Shown one piece after another: positions 7,582-15,200 of a DNA stretch of 48,573 nucleotides; the stretch's first letter is position 1; each line of letters opens with the position of its first letter. The notes below the pieces were generated by a model, which saw only the letters and a program-made list of their open reading frames with translations, was not told the origin of the DNA and searched no databases. The stretch is from Planctomycetia bacterium (GTDB lineage: Bacteria > Planctomycetota > UBA1135 > GCA-002686595): contig SYGM01000028.1 of assembly GCA_005799545.1 (NCBI GenBank), forward strand, positions 1 to 48,573, read 5' to 3'. Position numbers and translations under genes: made by a program.

Positions 7582-9299
7582 GTGGTGGGGCACCTGAACG
7601 CCGCCGTGCTCCGCGCTGGCGGCCCGCGCTGCAGGTGGCAACGCGGCTCTTGGCCGATGGCGCTGCCATCCACCTCGAGCTTGAGGATCTCTCGAGCAGT
7701 GGTGCGCGGGTGCGCGCTCATCCGCTTCTGGAAGAGGCGAACCGCGGGGGCTGCACCGTGACACTGGAGCTCTCGCTGGGTTCCGTGCCGGTGCGTCTGG
7801 AGGCGCGCGTGGCACGCCGCGGCACATCATTCGGATTGGAGTGGGTGGGCGCGCGGTCGTTGCCCTTGACTCTGGACGTGCGCCTTCTGCGCGTCGATCC
7901 GGCCTGGGCGCTGAAGTTACCCTCACACCTCGCGATGCGCCGGCGGCTGCTCCCCTTGTGCGAGATCGAGGGCGAGGTCGCGCTGGCCGTCTGCGAGCCG
8001 CTGGATGAAACCGCGCAGAAGGCCGTGGAGCGACTGCTCGAGCGTCCCGTGCGCCCGCAGTTCGTCGAGGCAGAAGCCCTGCAGCAGCTCCTGCGCCGTC
8101 TGCACGGCGAGAGCCGGGCGGCTCCCGGTGCGGCGGATGAAGAAGACGCTGTGGGACTCCTCGCGGAGCTGCTGCGGGCGGCCGCGCTGCGTCTGGCATC
8201 GGACATTCATCTGGATCCGGAGCGTTCCGGGCTGCGCGTGCGTCTGCGCGTCGACGGTGTGCTCGAAGACTATCGCCGGCTCCCGGCGCGGATCGCGCCG
8301 GAGCTGATCAGTCGAATCAAGGTTCTGGCGGGGATGGACATCGCTGAGAAGCGCGCGCCGCAGGACGGCCGCTTCACACACGATCCAGGCACTGGCAACA
8401 GCTTCGAGCTGCGCGTCGCAAGCCTGCCGACACGCCATGGCGAGCGCATGGCGCTGCGTCTGCTTGCGCTGGATGAGCGCACGCTGGAACTGGAGAGCCT
8501 CGGAATGGAGCCCGCCGAACTGGAGCGTCTGTTGCTCGCGGTCCGAAAGCCCCACGGGCTGGTGCTGGTCACGGGACCCACCGGCTGCGGCAAGAGCACC
8601 ACCCTGCAGGCCGCGCTGCGCCGCATCCTGCGCGAGCGCGCGGTCAATGCCATCGCAGTTCAGGATCCGATTGAATACGACCTGCCGGGCGTGGCACAGG
8701 TCGAGGTCGACGCGGCGCACAAGGTGACCTTCCCCAAGGCCTTGCGAAGCATTCTGCGGCACGATCCGGACGTGATCCTGATCGGGGAGATCCGCGACGC
8801 CGAGACGCTTGACATCGCGCTCAAGGCGGCGCTCACAGGACATCTGGTGCTCGCCACGCTGCACACCAACTCGGCGACATCCACCGTGACGCGGCTCGTC
8901 GACATGGGGGCCGATCGCTTCCTGATCGCGGCGACACTGCGGCTGGTGGTCGCGCAGCGACTGGTGAGGCGCTTGTGCCCGCATTGCCGACACTCCTGGC
9001 CGGTTTCCGAGAGCGCAGCCTCCGCGCTCGAGTTCTCGGCATTGGGCCTGCGCGCCGCCGGCACGGCGTGGACGGCCGGTGCCTGCGTGTTCTGTGCGGG
9101 ACGCGGCTATCAGGGTCGCATCGGCTTGTTCGAGCTGCTCGACATCGACCGCGAGGTTTCGGCTCGCATCGCGGCAGATGCAAGCGAGGCGGAACTGGAG
9201 CGCAGCTGCTCGCACACGCTGGAGCAGGATGCGCAGCACAAGCTCGAGGCGGGTGTCGCCTCTCTGGACGATCTGCGCTGGGCGCTGGCGGGGGCCTGA
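7578..9299 (+). CDS. gspE: Secretion ATPase GspE with N-terminal PilZ domain
   Basis: A 573-residue fusion. Residues 1 to about 113 look like a PilZ domain with both c-di-GMP motifs: RxxxR (Arg9-Arg13) and DxSxxG (Asp37-Gly42). Residues of about 114-175 resemble the GspE/PilB N2 domain. The rest is a GspE/PilB hexameric ATPase with Walker A 'GPTGCGKST' (333-341), Asp box/Walker B 'DPDVILIGEIRDAET' (about 396-410), a His box 'LATLHTNSA', and a zinc-binding tetracysteine region with CPHC (467-470) and CVFC (503-506), as in GspE-type ATPases. It should power pseudopilus assembly at the cytoplasmic face. The start at ATG 7578 overlaps the previous stop, and the PilZ region is in frame from there. 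A fused PilZ in place of the usual N1/MshEN region suggests direct c-di-GMP control. Confidence 0.93.
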   Translation: MSGGAPERRRAPRWRPALQVATRLLADGAAIHLELEDLSSSGARVRAHPLLEEANRGGCTVTLELSLGSVPVRLEARVARRGTSFGLEWVGARSLPLTLDVRLLRVDPAWALKLPSHLAMRRRLLPLCEIEGEVALAVCEPLDETAQKAVERLLERPVRPQFVEAEALQQLLRRLHGESRAAPGAADEEDAVGLLAELLRAAALRLASDIHLDPERSGLRVRLRVDGVLEDYRRLPARIAPELISRIKVLAGMDIAEKRAPQDGRFTHDPGTGNSFELRVASLPTRHGERMALRLLALDERTLELESLGMEPAELERLLLAVRKPHGLVLVTGPTGCGKSTTLQAALRRILRERAVNAIAVQDPIEYDLPGVAQVEVDAAHKVTFPKALRSILRHDPDVILIGEIRDAETLDIALKAALTGHLVLATLHTNSATSTVTRLVDMGADRFLIAATLRLVVAQRLVRRLCPHCRHSWPVSESAASALEFSALGLRAAGTAWTAGACVFCAGRGYQGRIGLFELLDIDREVSARIAADASEAELERSCSHTLEQDAQHKLEAGVASLDDLRWALAGA

Positions 9300-9303
9300 G
9301 AGC

Positions 9304-10500
9304 ATGGTGCGCTACCTCTACAGCGCCGTGGATGCTCGCGGCGAAACCGTGACAGGCGCCATGGAGGCAGGTTCTCACCGGCGCGCGATCGAGCGTCTGC
9401 GCGACGGTGGACTGTGGGCGCGTTCGGTCCGGGAGGAAGGCCGCTGGTCACGCTGGCGCGAGCGCTGGTCGCCTCCGCGCCGGCTCGACATCGAGTTCGC
9501 ACTGCGTCAGCTTGCATTTCTGGTGCGCAGCGGCGTTCCGATCCTTCAGGCGCTGCGCTCCACGGCCGCGGAAACAGCACGCAGATCCCTGCGCACACAG
9601 CTGGAACGCGCTGCGACACGCGTGGAGTCGGGTGAAAGCCTCAGTCGCGCGCTGGAAGCGCAGGGCGGTTTCCCGTCGGTCGTGGTGCGATTGGTTGAGG
9701 TGGGGGAATCGAGCGGCGAGCTGGATGTCTGTCTGCGGCGCGCCGCGGAAGGGCTCGAGCGCGAGCGCATCCTGCGCAGCACGGTGCTCGGCGCGCTGCT
9801 GTATCCCGCCGTGGTGCTCGTGCTGGCGCTGGGCACGGTGACCTACATGATGGTCTCGCTTGTGCCGAAGCTGACCCGCTTTCTGGAGCAGCTTCGCCGG
9901 CCGATGCCAGCGCCGACGCGCCTCCTGATCGATATTTCGCACTGGGTGGAGCGCCATGCGCTGACCACGGGCATTGTGCTGGCGCTCGGCTTGCTGGCGC
10001 TGCTTCTCTATCGGGCGACGGCGCAAGGACGCCTGAAGACCGATCGCTGGCTGCTGCGGCTGCCGATCTTCGGTCGCATCCTGCTGCTGGCCTCGACGAC
10101 GAGCTTCGCGCGCTATCTCGGCCTGCTGCTGAAGAGCGGAGTGCGCGTGCCCAGGGCACTGGAGACCGTGGCTCCGCTGATTCGCAACCGTCATCTGGCC
10201 ACGCATGTTCTGGAGGCCCGTGTCCGGGTCGTGCACGGGGCTGAGCTTGCCCCGCAACTGCAGCGTCCCGGCGGATTTCCAGCGCTGGTCGGCGGCATGG
10301 TCGCCATCGGGGAGCGCTCCGGCTCGCTGGATGAGGTCCTGACGGAGCTCGGCGATTACCACGATGCACGCCTGTCGGAAACCGTGCGTCGCGTGCTGAC
10401 GTTCCTCGAGCCGGCCCTGATCGTCTTTGTCGGGACGCTCGTCGGCTTTGTCTACCTGTCGTTCTTCCTTGCGGTCTATTCCGTGGCGCCTGGGCGCTGA
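9304..10500 (+). CDS. gspF: Type II secretion platform protein GspF
   Basis: A 398-residue polytopic inner-membrane protein of the GspF/PilC family, the rotor-like platform on which the ATPase acts. It has the tandem T2SSF layout. The first repeat begins 'FALRQLAFLVRSGVPILQAL' and the second 'FARYLGLLLKSGVRVPRALE'. The hydrophobic segments lie at about 160-190, 215-240 and at the C-terminus. Each repeat carries the 'GE.SG.LD' motif ('GESSGELD', 'GERSGSLDE'). It begins 4 bases after gspE. The length is normal. It works with the GspL/GspM-like pair and the PilZ-GspE ATPase encoded just upstream. Confidence 0.93.
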   Translation: MVRYLYSAVDARGETVTGAMEAGSHRRAIERLRDGGLWARSVREEGRWSRWRERWSPPRRLDIEFALRQLAFLVRSGVPILQALRSTAAETARRSLRTQLERAATRVESGESLSRALEAQGGFPSVVVRLVEVGESSGELDVCLRRAAEGLERERILRSTVLGALLYPAVVLVLALGTVTYMMVSLVPKLTRFLEQLRRPMPAPTRLLIDISHWVERHALTTGIVLALGLLALLLYRATAQGRLKTDRWLLRLPIFGRILLLASTTSFARYLGLLLKSGVRVPRALETVAPLIRNRHLATHVLEARVRVVHGAELAPQLQRPGGFPALVGGMVAIGERSGSLDEVLTELGDYHDARLSETVRRVLTFLEPALIVFVGTLVGFVYLSFFLAVYSVAPGR

Positions 10501-10515
10501 TCGAGAGCCTTGCTG

Positions 10516-10869
10516 ATGAAAACCATGATCTTCGCTGTTGTCTGCCTGGTGCTGGTGCCTCTGGCTCTCGCCTGGCAGGAAAACGACGCACGCCGTGATC
10601 CCACGCAGCCCTTATGGCTCTCCGCAGACGCCTCGCAGGCGGCAGGTCTTGCGGTTGTGCCCGGTGCACCACGTTTGGAACTCGGCGGTCTGGTGGTGGC
10701 AAAGGGCCAACCGGGTCACGCCCTCGTGCGAGTGGGTGAAGCCTGGATGCGCGTCTCGCCAGGGACGGATCTGGAGGCACCCGGAGGCTGGCAGGCGCGC
10801 GTGGAAGTGGTGGACGAGCAGGGCGTGAGCCTGCGCGAGAGCGGCGGCAGCGTGCGCATCCTGCGCTGA
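10516..10869 (+). CDS. PilP/GspC-like periplasmic protein
   Basis: A 117-residue protein with an N-terminal hydrophobic signal or anchor (about residues 4-19, ending 'ALAW') and a small beta-rich domain. 'RDPTQPLWL' followed by 'LELGGLVVAKGQPGHALVRVG' is the pattern of PilP or the GspC HR domain, which bridges the inner-membrane platform to the secretin. The frame opens at TTG 10510, but ATG 10516 gives a better signal peptide and has GAGAG about 8 bases upstream. It lies directly before the secretin, where pilP or gspC genes usually sit. The function is inferred from this pattern and position. Confidence 0.62.
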   Translation: MKTMIFAVVCLVLVPLALAWQENDARRDPTQPLWLSADASQAAGLAVVPGAPRLELGGLVVAKGQPGHALVRVGEAWMRVSPGTDLEAPGGWQARVEVVDEQGVSLRESGGSVRILR

Positions 10870-10879
10870 GGAGTCGATC

Positions 10880-12598
10880 ATGCCCAACCTCATGAGACTG
10901 ATTGTGGTGCTGCTGTTGATTGTCGCGCCGGCACAGCTGACGGCCTTGGCCCGCGCGCAAACCATGCTGAGCAAGGTGGACTTGCGCGCCATTCCGCTGC
11001 GCGAAGCCTGTCGTCTGCTCGCCGAGCCCAGCGGGCTAAACATCGTCGCATCACCGGCGGCAGCCGAGCTGCCGGTGAGTCTGTACTTGCGCGGCATCGA
11101 CGTGCGTGCGGCCATCGACGCGCTGGCGCAGGCTCATGATATTTGCGTTCTGGAGACGGGCGGCATCGTGCGCCTCGTGACCAACGCCGAGCGCGCCCGC
11201 GAGCGCACGGAGGTGCGTGAGGAACGTACGGCGTATTTCACGGTGCTGTATCCCAATGTGTTCGATGTGGCCTACGCCGTGCGCAATCTGTTCGGAAGGC
11301 GGGTGCAGCTGCGTGTCAGCGAGGGAGACCAGCAGATGCTGCTCGATCTGCAGGATCGCATGGCGCGGTTCGATCTGGTCAACTCGCGCACGCAGGGGCT
11401 GGGCACGCAGAGCCTGGGATCGAACGCCCTTGGTTCGGGTTTTTCGGGTTCGGGTGCTTTGGGTTCCTTCCAGCAGCAGAACGCGCTCAACCTGCAGGGC
11501 CAGGACAGCCGAACGCTCGCGGGTGCGGGCGCCCTCGGTGACGGTGCCGACGGATTGCAGGGCACGCCGGATCCTGCCTTGGGTGTCCCGATCCATGTCA
11601 CGGCGGCGCGCCGGCAGAACAAGCTGGTCGTGCGCACATCGGACTCGGCTGCGCTGGCGCAGATCGAGGAGCTGGTGCGGGAGCTGGATGTGCCCACGGC
11701 GATGGTGCTGCTGGAGGTTCGCATCCTCTCGGTGGAGCTCTCCGACGGGCAAAGCTCCTTCTTCGAGTACCAGTTCAGCGACGGCAAGCTCGGCGGAGAC
11801 TTCGCCACGGGTGCGATCGCTCCCTCCGTTGCCCCGGCACTGGGAGTCGGCGGTACCGGGACCACGCCCGGCAACTTCATCTTTCAGTTCGTCGACGCAC
11901 AGTTCGGCGCGCGCATGCAGCTGCTCGAGCGCGAATCGCGGGTCAAGCTGGTCTCCACGCCGATCCTGCTGACCGCCAACAACGAAGTCAGCAGGCTTTT
12001 CGTCGGCCGCGAAGTGCCGCTCAACCGCGGCTTCTCCGGCGGCCAGGTCGTTGCGAACCAGACCAGCACGTCCACGGTGTCGGGCACCAGCGCCATCGAG
12101 TTCCGGCCGGTTGGCACCACGCTGCTGATCACGCCCAACATCAACGCCGATCGCACGGTGACATTGCGCATCCTGCAGGAGAACTCGGAGGTACGCTCGA
12201 CGGCGCAGATCCTCGTGCCCTCCGGCAATGAGTTTGTGCCGCAGGATGTCGGCGTGGTCAGTTCCCAGACCATCAGCGGGACGATTGTGGCCAAAGATGA
12301 GCTTGCGGTGGCCTTCGGCGGTCTGATCGAGGAGGGCACGGATGTTGGCACGGAGCGCGTGCCATTGCTGGGAGAGCTTCCTCTGGTGGGCGCGCTGTTC
12401 CGACGTGATGTGGACCAAGCGAAGCGTCGCGAGATCGTCGTGGTGGTGCGTCCCTTTGTCATGGGCACGCCCAGCGACTCCGACCAGCGCACGCGCACGC
12501 TGTTGGAGGGCATCGACAAGGGGCGCAGTGCGTTGGAAAAGAGCACGACGACCACCGGCGTCGAAGGGCTGGAGGTCTTGGGACTGCCCAAGCGCTGA
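10880..12598 (+). CDS. gspD: Secretin GspD/PilQ-like
   Basis: A 572-residue outer-membrane secretin subunit. It has a signal peptide (about 1-26), a short N0/STN-like domain (about 30-100), an N1-like domain (about 113-170), a low-complexity linker rich in Gly, Ser, Ala and Leu (about 171-232), a second KH-like N domain ('NKLVVRTSDSAALAQIEELV'), and the secretin core from about 275 to 535. The core has 'VKLVSTPILLTANNEVSRL', 'IEFRPVGTTLLITPNI' and the signature 'VPLLGELPLVGALFR'. It is shorter than enterobacterial GspD (about 650), having fewer N domains. It forms the channel through which the pseudopilus expels folded exoproteins, or a pilus fibre. GAGGAG precedes the ATG. Confidence 0.93.
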   Translation: MPNLMRLIVVLLLIVAPAQLTALARAQTMLSKVDLRAIPLREACRLLAEPSGLNIVASPAAAELPVSLYLRGIDVRAAIDALAQAHDICVLETGGIVRLVTNAERARERTEVREERTAYFTVLYPNVFDVAYAVRNLFGRRVQLRVSEGDQQMLLDLQDRMARFDLVNSRTQGLGTQSLGSNALGSGFSGSGALGSFQQQNALNLQGQDSRTLAGAGALGDGADGLQGTPDPALGVPIHVTAARRQNKLVVRTSDSAALAQIEELVRELDVPTAMVLLEVRILSVELSDGQSSFFEYQFSDGKLGGDFATGAIAPSVAPALGVGGTGTTPGNFIFQFVDAQFGARMQLLERESRVKLVSTPILLTANNEVSRLFVGREVPLNRGFSGGQVVANQTSTSTVSGTSAIEFRPVGTTLLITPNINADRTVTLRILQENSEVRSTAQILVPSGNEFVPQDVGVVSSQTISGTIVAKDELAVAFGGLIEEGTDVGTERVPLLGELPLVGALFRRDVDQAKRREIVVVVRPFVMGTPSDSDQRTRTLLEGIDKGRSALEKSTTTTGVEGLEVLGLPKR

Positions 12599-12601
12599 GC
12601 G

Positions 12602-13195
12602 ATGCGTGCGGTCGTTCTGCTGGGGCTGTTGTGCTTGACGGCGTGTCGCTCGGTCCATCCCGCTGCGGCTCCTCTGTCGACACAGACGCCGACACAGACG
12701 CTGGCACAGAGGTCGGCGAATCCGCTGACGCAGCCCCCGCAGGTGGCTTCGGAGCAGGATCTGCTCAACTGGCGCATCGCGCGTGCCGCCGAGCGTGATC
12801 CGGCCCGGAGGGCGGAGCTGGATCTGGCCGGCGCGCAGCTCCTGTGGAGGCTGCAGGGCCCTGGAGCCGCCCGCACCGTGTACGAGGAACTCGCCCTCCA
12901 GGCTCCTCCTGCTCAGGCAGCGCAGGCCTGCGCGCAGCTGGGCGCGCTGGAGCTGGAGCAGGGCCGTGCGGGGGCCGCTTTGGCTTGGCTGGACCGAGCG
13001 CTGAACGTCGGGCTTCCCGCGCCGCTGGGTCTGACGGCGCAGGGCAACCGTGCGCTGGCGGCCGCCGTGCTCGAAGCAACACCGGCTCATCTAGCGGCCC
13101 TGGATGCGGCCGCGCAGGCTTTGGAGGCCGCAGGTGATGCGGAAGGGGCTGCCGCCTTGCGGCGCAACCGGGCGCGTTTGGAAGCGCGGCGCTGA
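12602..13195 (+). CDS. TPR-like lipoprotein, last gene of secretion operon
   Basis: A 197-residue predicted lipoprotein with a signal peptide and lipobox 'LTAC' (Cys15), then a Pro/Thr/Gln-rich linker and, from about residue 50, Ala/Leu-rich helix pairs resembling two or three tetratricopeptide repeats ('AARTVYEELALQAPPAQAA', 'GRAGAALAWLDRALNVG'). It starts 3 bases after the secretin stop. Small TPR lipoproteins such as PilF/PilW act as pilotins that bring secretin subunits to the outer membrane, so a pilotin role is plausible. This rests on position and fold type, not on a recognised family motif. Confidence 0.7.
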   Translation: MRAVVLLGLLCLTACRSVHPAAAPLSTQTPTQTLAQRSANPLTQPPQVASEQDLLNWRIARAAERDPARRAELDLAGAQLLWRLQGPGAARTVYEELALQAPPAQAAQACAQLGALELEQGRAGAALAWLDRALNVGLPAPLGLTAQGNRALAAAVLEATPAHLAALDAAAQALEAAGDAEGAAALRRNRARLEARR

Positions 13196-13213
13196 CCGAC
13201 AAGGCGGGCGGGC

Positions 13214-13241
13214 TTGCATCAGCAAGAAGTCCCGTTACGCT
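13214..13241 (+). promoter_or_regulatory. Possible promoter of tRNA-Leu
   Basis: TTGCAT (13214-13219) and TACGCT (13236-13241) are separated by 16 bases and end 14 bases before the mature tRNA, a suitable place for a sigma-70-type promoter. A small inverted repeat, CTTGC-ATCA-GCAAG, overlaps the -35 side. The -10 box is a weak match to TATAAT. Confidence 0.35.
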
Positions 13242-13255
13242 CTTGCGACCTCGTT

Positions 13256-13341
13256 GCCGGGGTGGCGAAATGGCAGACGCGATGGATTCAAAATCCATTT
13301 CCCGCGAGGGAGTCGGGGTTCAAGTCCCCGCCTCGGCACCA
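13256..13341 (+). tRNA. tRNA-Leu (anticodon CAA)
   Basis: An 86-base class II tRNA with encoded CCA. The acceptor stem pairs GCCGGGG (13256-13262) with CCTCGGC (13331-13337) with one G-U. The anticodon arm ATGGA/TCCAT encloses loop TTCAAAA, which gives anticodon CAA for UUG codons. A long variable arm (CCC-GCGA-GGG) and a T arm of CGGGG-TTCAAGT-CCCCG complete the cloverleaf. The long variable arm with this anticodon identifies leucine. It lies 60 bases after the secretion operon and 33 bases before the next gene, in the same direction. Confidence 0.96.
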
Positions 13342-13374
13342 CCTGCAGGGCTCAGCTCCGAGCTCGCGGGAAAG

Positions 13375-13857
13375 ATGCTGCCTGTGCTGCTGCACAAGCT
13401 CAACAACGTCACGCAGGTCTTCAGCGGTCTCAACTCGCTGCTCACCGTGACGGGCGATCCCGCGTTGCTCGTGGAGCGCGCGGGGGATCTCGAGCATGCC
13501 GGAGCGCAGCTGCATCGGCTCGGATGGCTCGTCGGCATGATCGGGGCATCGCAGGGGGCTGACCTGCTGCTCGCACGACGCGAAGCTCTCGGTCTGCGCT
13601 GGAGTCTGGAAGCGCTGGCGGAACTCTGTGCGCGCGAACAGGTGCGGCTGGAGCTGCCCGCTCAGCTGCCCCGTGTGTGCCCGCAAGAGAACGAGGCGGC
13701 CATCTGCTGGGACCTTCTGCTGTGGATCCGCAGCCAGCCCGCGCAGCCTGTGCTGCGCTTGAATTGCACGCGCACCTCGGATCAGTGGCTCTTCCGGCTG
13801 GAAGGCGGCGCTGCAAGTCATGCCCTGCCAGCATGTGCGCTGGAGCCGCTCTCATGA
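13375..13857 (+). CDS. Degenerate histidine-kinase/phosphotransferase-like protein
   Basis: A 160-residue cytoplasmic protein. The N-terminus 'LLHKLNNVTQVFSGLNSLL' resembles the H-box helix of a DHp domain, with His7 in the phosphoacceptor position, and a second long helix follows. The remainder ('ENEAAICWDLLLWI' and a beta-rich tail) looks like a shrunken ATPase lobe without recognisable G boxes. This resembles ChpT/Spo0B-type phosphotransferases or a decayed kinase more than an active kinase. The open frame runs back through the tRNA, so ATG 13375, the first ATG after it, was taken as the start. Its stop overlaps the NifU-domain gene by 4 bases. The function is uncertain. Confidence 0.6.
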   Translation: MLPVLLHKLNNVTQVFSGLNSLLTVTGDPALLVERAGDLEHAGAQLHRLGWLVGMIGASQGADLLLARREALGLRWSLEALAELCAREQVRLELPAQLPRVCPQENEAAICWDLLLWIRSQPAQPVLRLNCTRTSDQWLFRLEGGAASHALPACALEPLS

Positions 13858-14156
13858 GCTGGCTTGAGCGGCTGGTCGGCGGGTGGGGCTTTGATTCGCG
13901 CAACGGCGCTTTCGTTGTGCGTGGTGATGCGGTCCGCGTGGCAGAAGTGGAGGCGGCTCTGCAGGCACTTCGTCCGCTGCTCGCGGCGGATGGAGGAGAT
14001 GTGGAACTGGTCGAGGTGGGCGAGGCTCATGTGGTGCTGCGCTGGAAGGGCAGCTGCAGCTCCTGCGCGAGCGCACCGTTGACGCTGGAGCGCGGAATCG
14101 CTCCGGAGCTGCACTCCCGTCTGGCCTGGCTCAAGCGCATCGAGACCGTCCGCTAG
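13854..14156 (+). CDS. NifU C-terminal (Nfu) domain protein
   Basis: A 100-residue protein consisting almost only of a NifU C-terminal domain, which binds a labile 4Fe-4S cluster and passes it to apo-proteins. The core 'LRPLLAADGGDVELVEV' (about 39-55) and the Cys pair in 'KGSCSSCAS' (Cys68, Cys71) are the family hallmarks. The start overlaps the preceding stop (ATGA), so it is co-translated with the kinase-like protein. This is an odd pairing. The gene converges on truD with a 12-base gap and no obvious terminator. Clients in this window could include AddB, which has a predicted Fe-S cluster, but this is speculation. Confidence 0.88.
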   Translation: MSWLERLVGGWGFDSRNGAFVVRGDAVRVAEVEAALQALRPLLAADGGDVELVEVGEAHVVLRWKGSCSSCASAPLTLERGIAPELHSRLAWLKRIETVR

Positions 14157-14168
14157 CTGCGCGGCACT

Positions 14169-15200
14169 TCAGTCTGTCTTCTGGCCGTCCGACTTCTGGA
14201 ATTCGCGCAGCACGGTGGTCGCATAGCTGCCGGGCGGCAGCGCAAACGCAATCCTCAGGAGATCGGGCGCTTCCAGGCGGAGCTCGCACTCGCGCAGGTG
14301 GAGCCAGGCCGCGCGGCGAGCGCCGGGCAGTTGCGCGCGGCGCAGATCGTCGAGGCTGATGCCGCTGTCGGCGAGGCAGCGCTGCTCGAGTTGCGCGCTC
14401 TCGTCCTGCGCTTCGCGCATGCGGTAGCCGAAGAGCGGTCCGGTCGGCACGATTTCCCGGGACGCAATGCGCGGGGCCTCGCACTCCGGATCCTCTACGG
14501 CGAACTGCGGCCCATCGCAGCGTTCCGCGATGTCGCCTCGCATCAGCGCAGGCAGTCGCCCGAGCGCGTGGCGTGCCTCCAGCCAGCGGTGGAAGCACTC
14601 CGCTTGCCACGCCGAGAGCTGGAACTCAGCCAGCCAGCCGCGTGCCGGACGCTCGAACAGCTCTCGACCGCGCTTGGCATTGTCGCCGTCACGGCCGAAG
14701 CGCTGCGGCCCGAAGGCGTTGGCGAGGCCGCGCTCGAGCAGACGCTGCGCGATCGCCTGCGCTGCGGCAAGCGCGTCGGGCTGCACACCTCGCAGCCGGA
14801 TGTCGAAGCGGTTGCCGCGCAGGTGGCCCAGCCGCAGTTTGTTCGAGTGCCGCGAGGCTTCCAGCACCTCGATTCCAAGCTCGGAGCGCACGCGCTCGGC
14901 GGCGGCTTGCGGATCCTGCGCATGGAGATGCAGCGAGAACCATTGCGTGGAGAGCGCCTGCTTGTCCTTGAGTCCGGCAAGCCCCACGCCGGAGGGGTGC
15001 AGACGAAACAGGCGGGCGAGCTGTGACTGCAGATCGCGGGTGTTGCGGCCTGTTCGACGCGTGAGGAGATAGACGTGCTCGCCGCTTCCGCTCGGCAGGT
15101 AAGCGGGCAATTCCTCAACCGAGAAGTCCTCCGGCTGCTGCTTGAGCTCGCCGCCGATCCCCGGCAGGTCCGGCGTCGCATGGAAGCGGAGCAGGCTCAC
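14169..15200 (-). CDS. truD: tRNA pseudouridine(13) synthase TruD
   Basis: A 343-residue pseudouridine synthase that modifies uridine 13 of tRNA. It has the early 'QQPEDFSVEE' motif, the catalytic 'GLKDKQALSTQW' with Asp79 (Asp80 in E. coli), 'LRGNRFDIRLRG' and 'NAFGPQRFGRDGDN'. Length and motif order are normal. Two GTG starts are possible. GTG 15200 overlaps the upstream hydrolase stop as GTGA, the overlap style of this genome, and gives an N-terminus of the same length as E. coli TruD; the GTG at 15221 would add 7 residues. It is the last gene of the leftward set and appears co-transcribed with the alpha/beta hydrolase. Confidence 0.95.
   Translation of the reverse strand: MSLLRFHATPDLPGIGGELKQQPEDFSVEELPAYLPSGSGEHVYLLTRRTGRNTRDLQSQLARLFRLHPSGVGLAGLKDKQALSTQWFSLHLHAQDPQAAAERVRSELGIEVLEASRHSNKLRLGHLRGNRFDIRLRGVQPDALAAAQAIAQRLLERGLANAFGPQRFGRDGDNAKRGRELFERPARGWLAEFQLSAWQAECFHRWLEARHALGRLPALMRGDIAERCDGPQFAVEDPECEAPRIASREIVPTGPLFGYRMREAQDESAQLEQRCLADSGISLDDLRRAQLPGARRAAWLHLRECELRLEAPDLLRIAFALPPGSYATTVLREFQKSDGQKTD

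Noticed and set aside
13243-13374. 5' extension of the kinase-like frame through the tRNA
   Set aside because: The frame runs across the tRNA-Leu gene; a start after the tRNA (ATG 13375) leaves the complete H-box helix.
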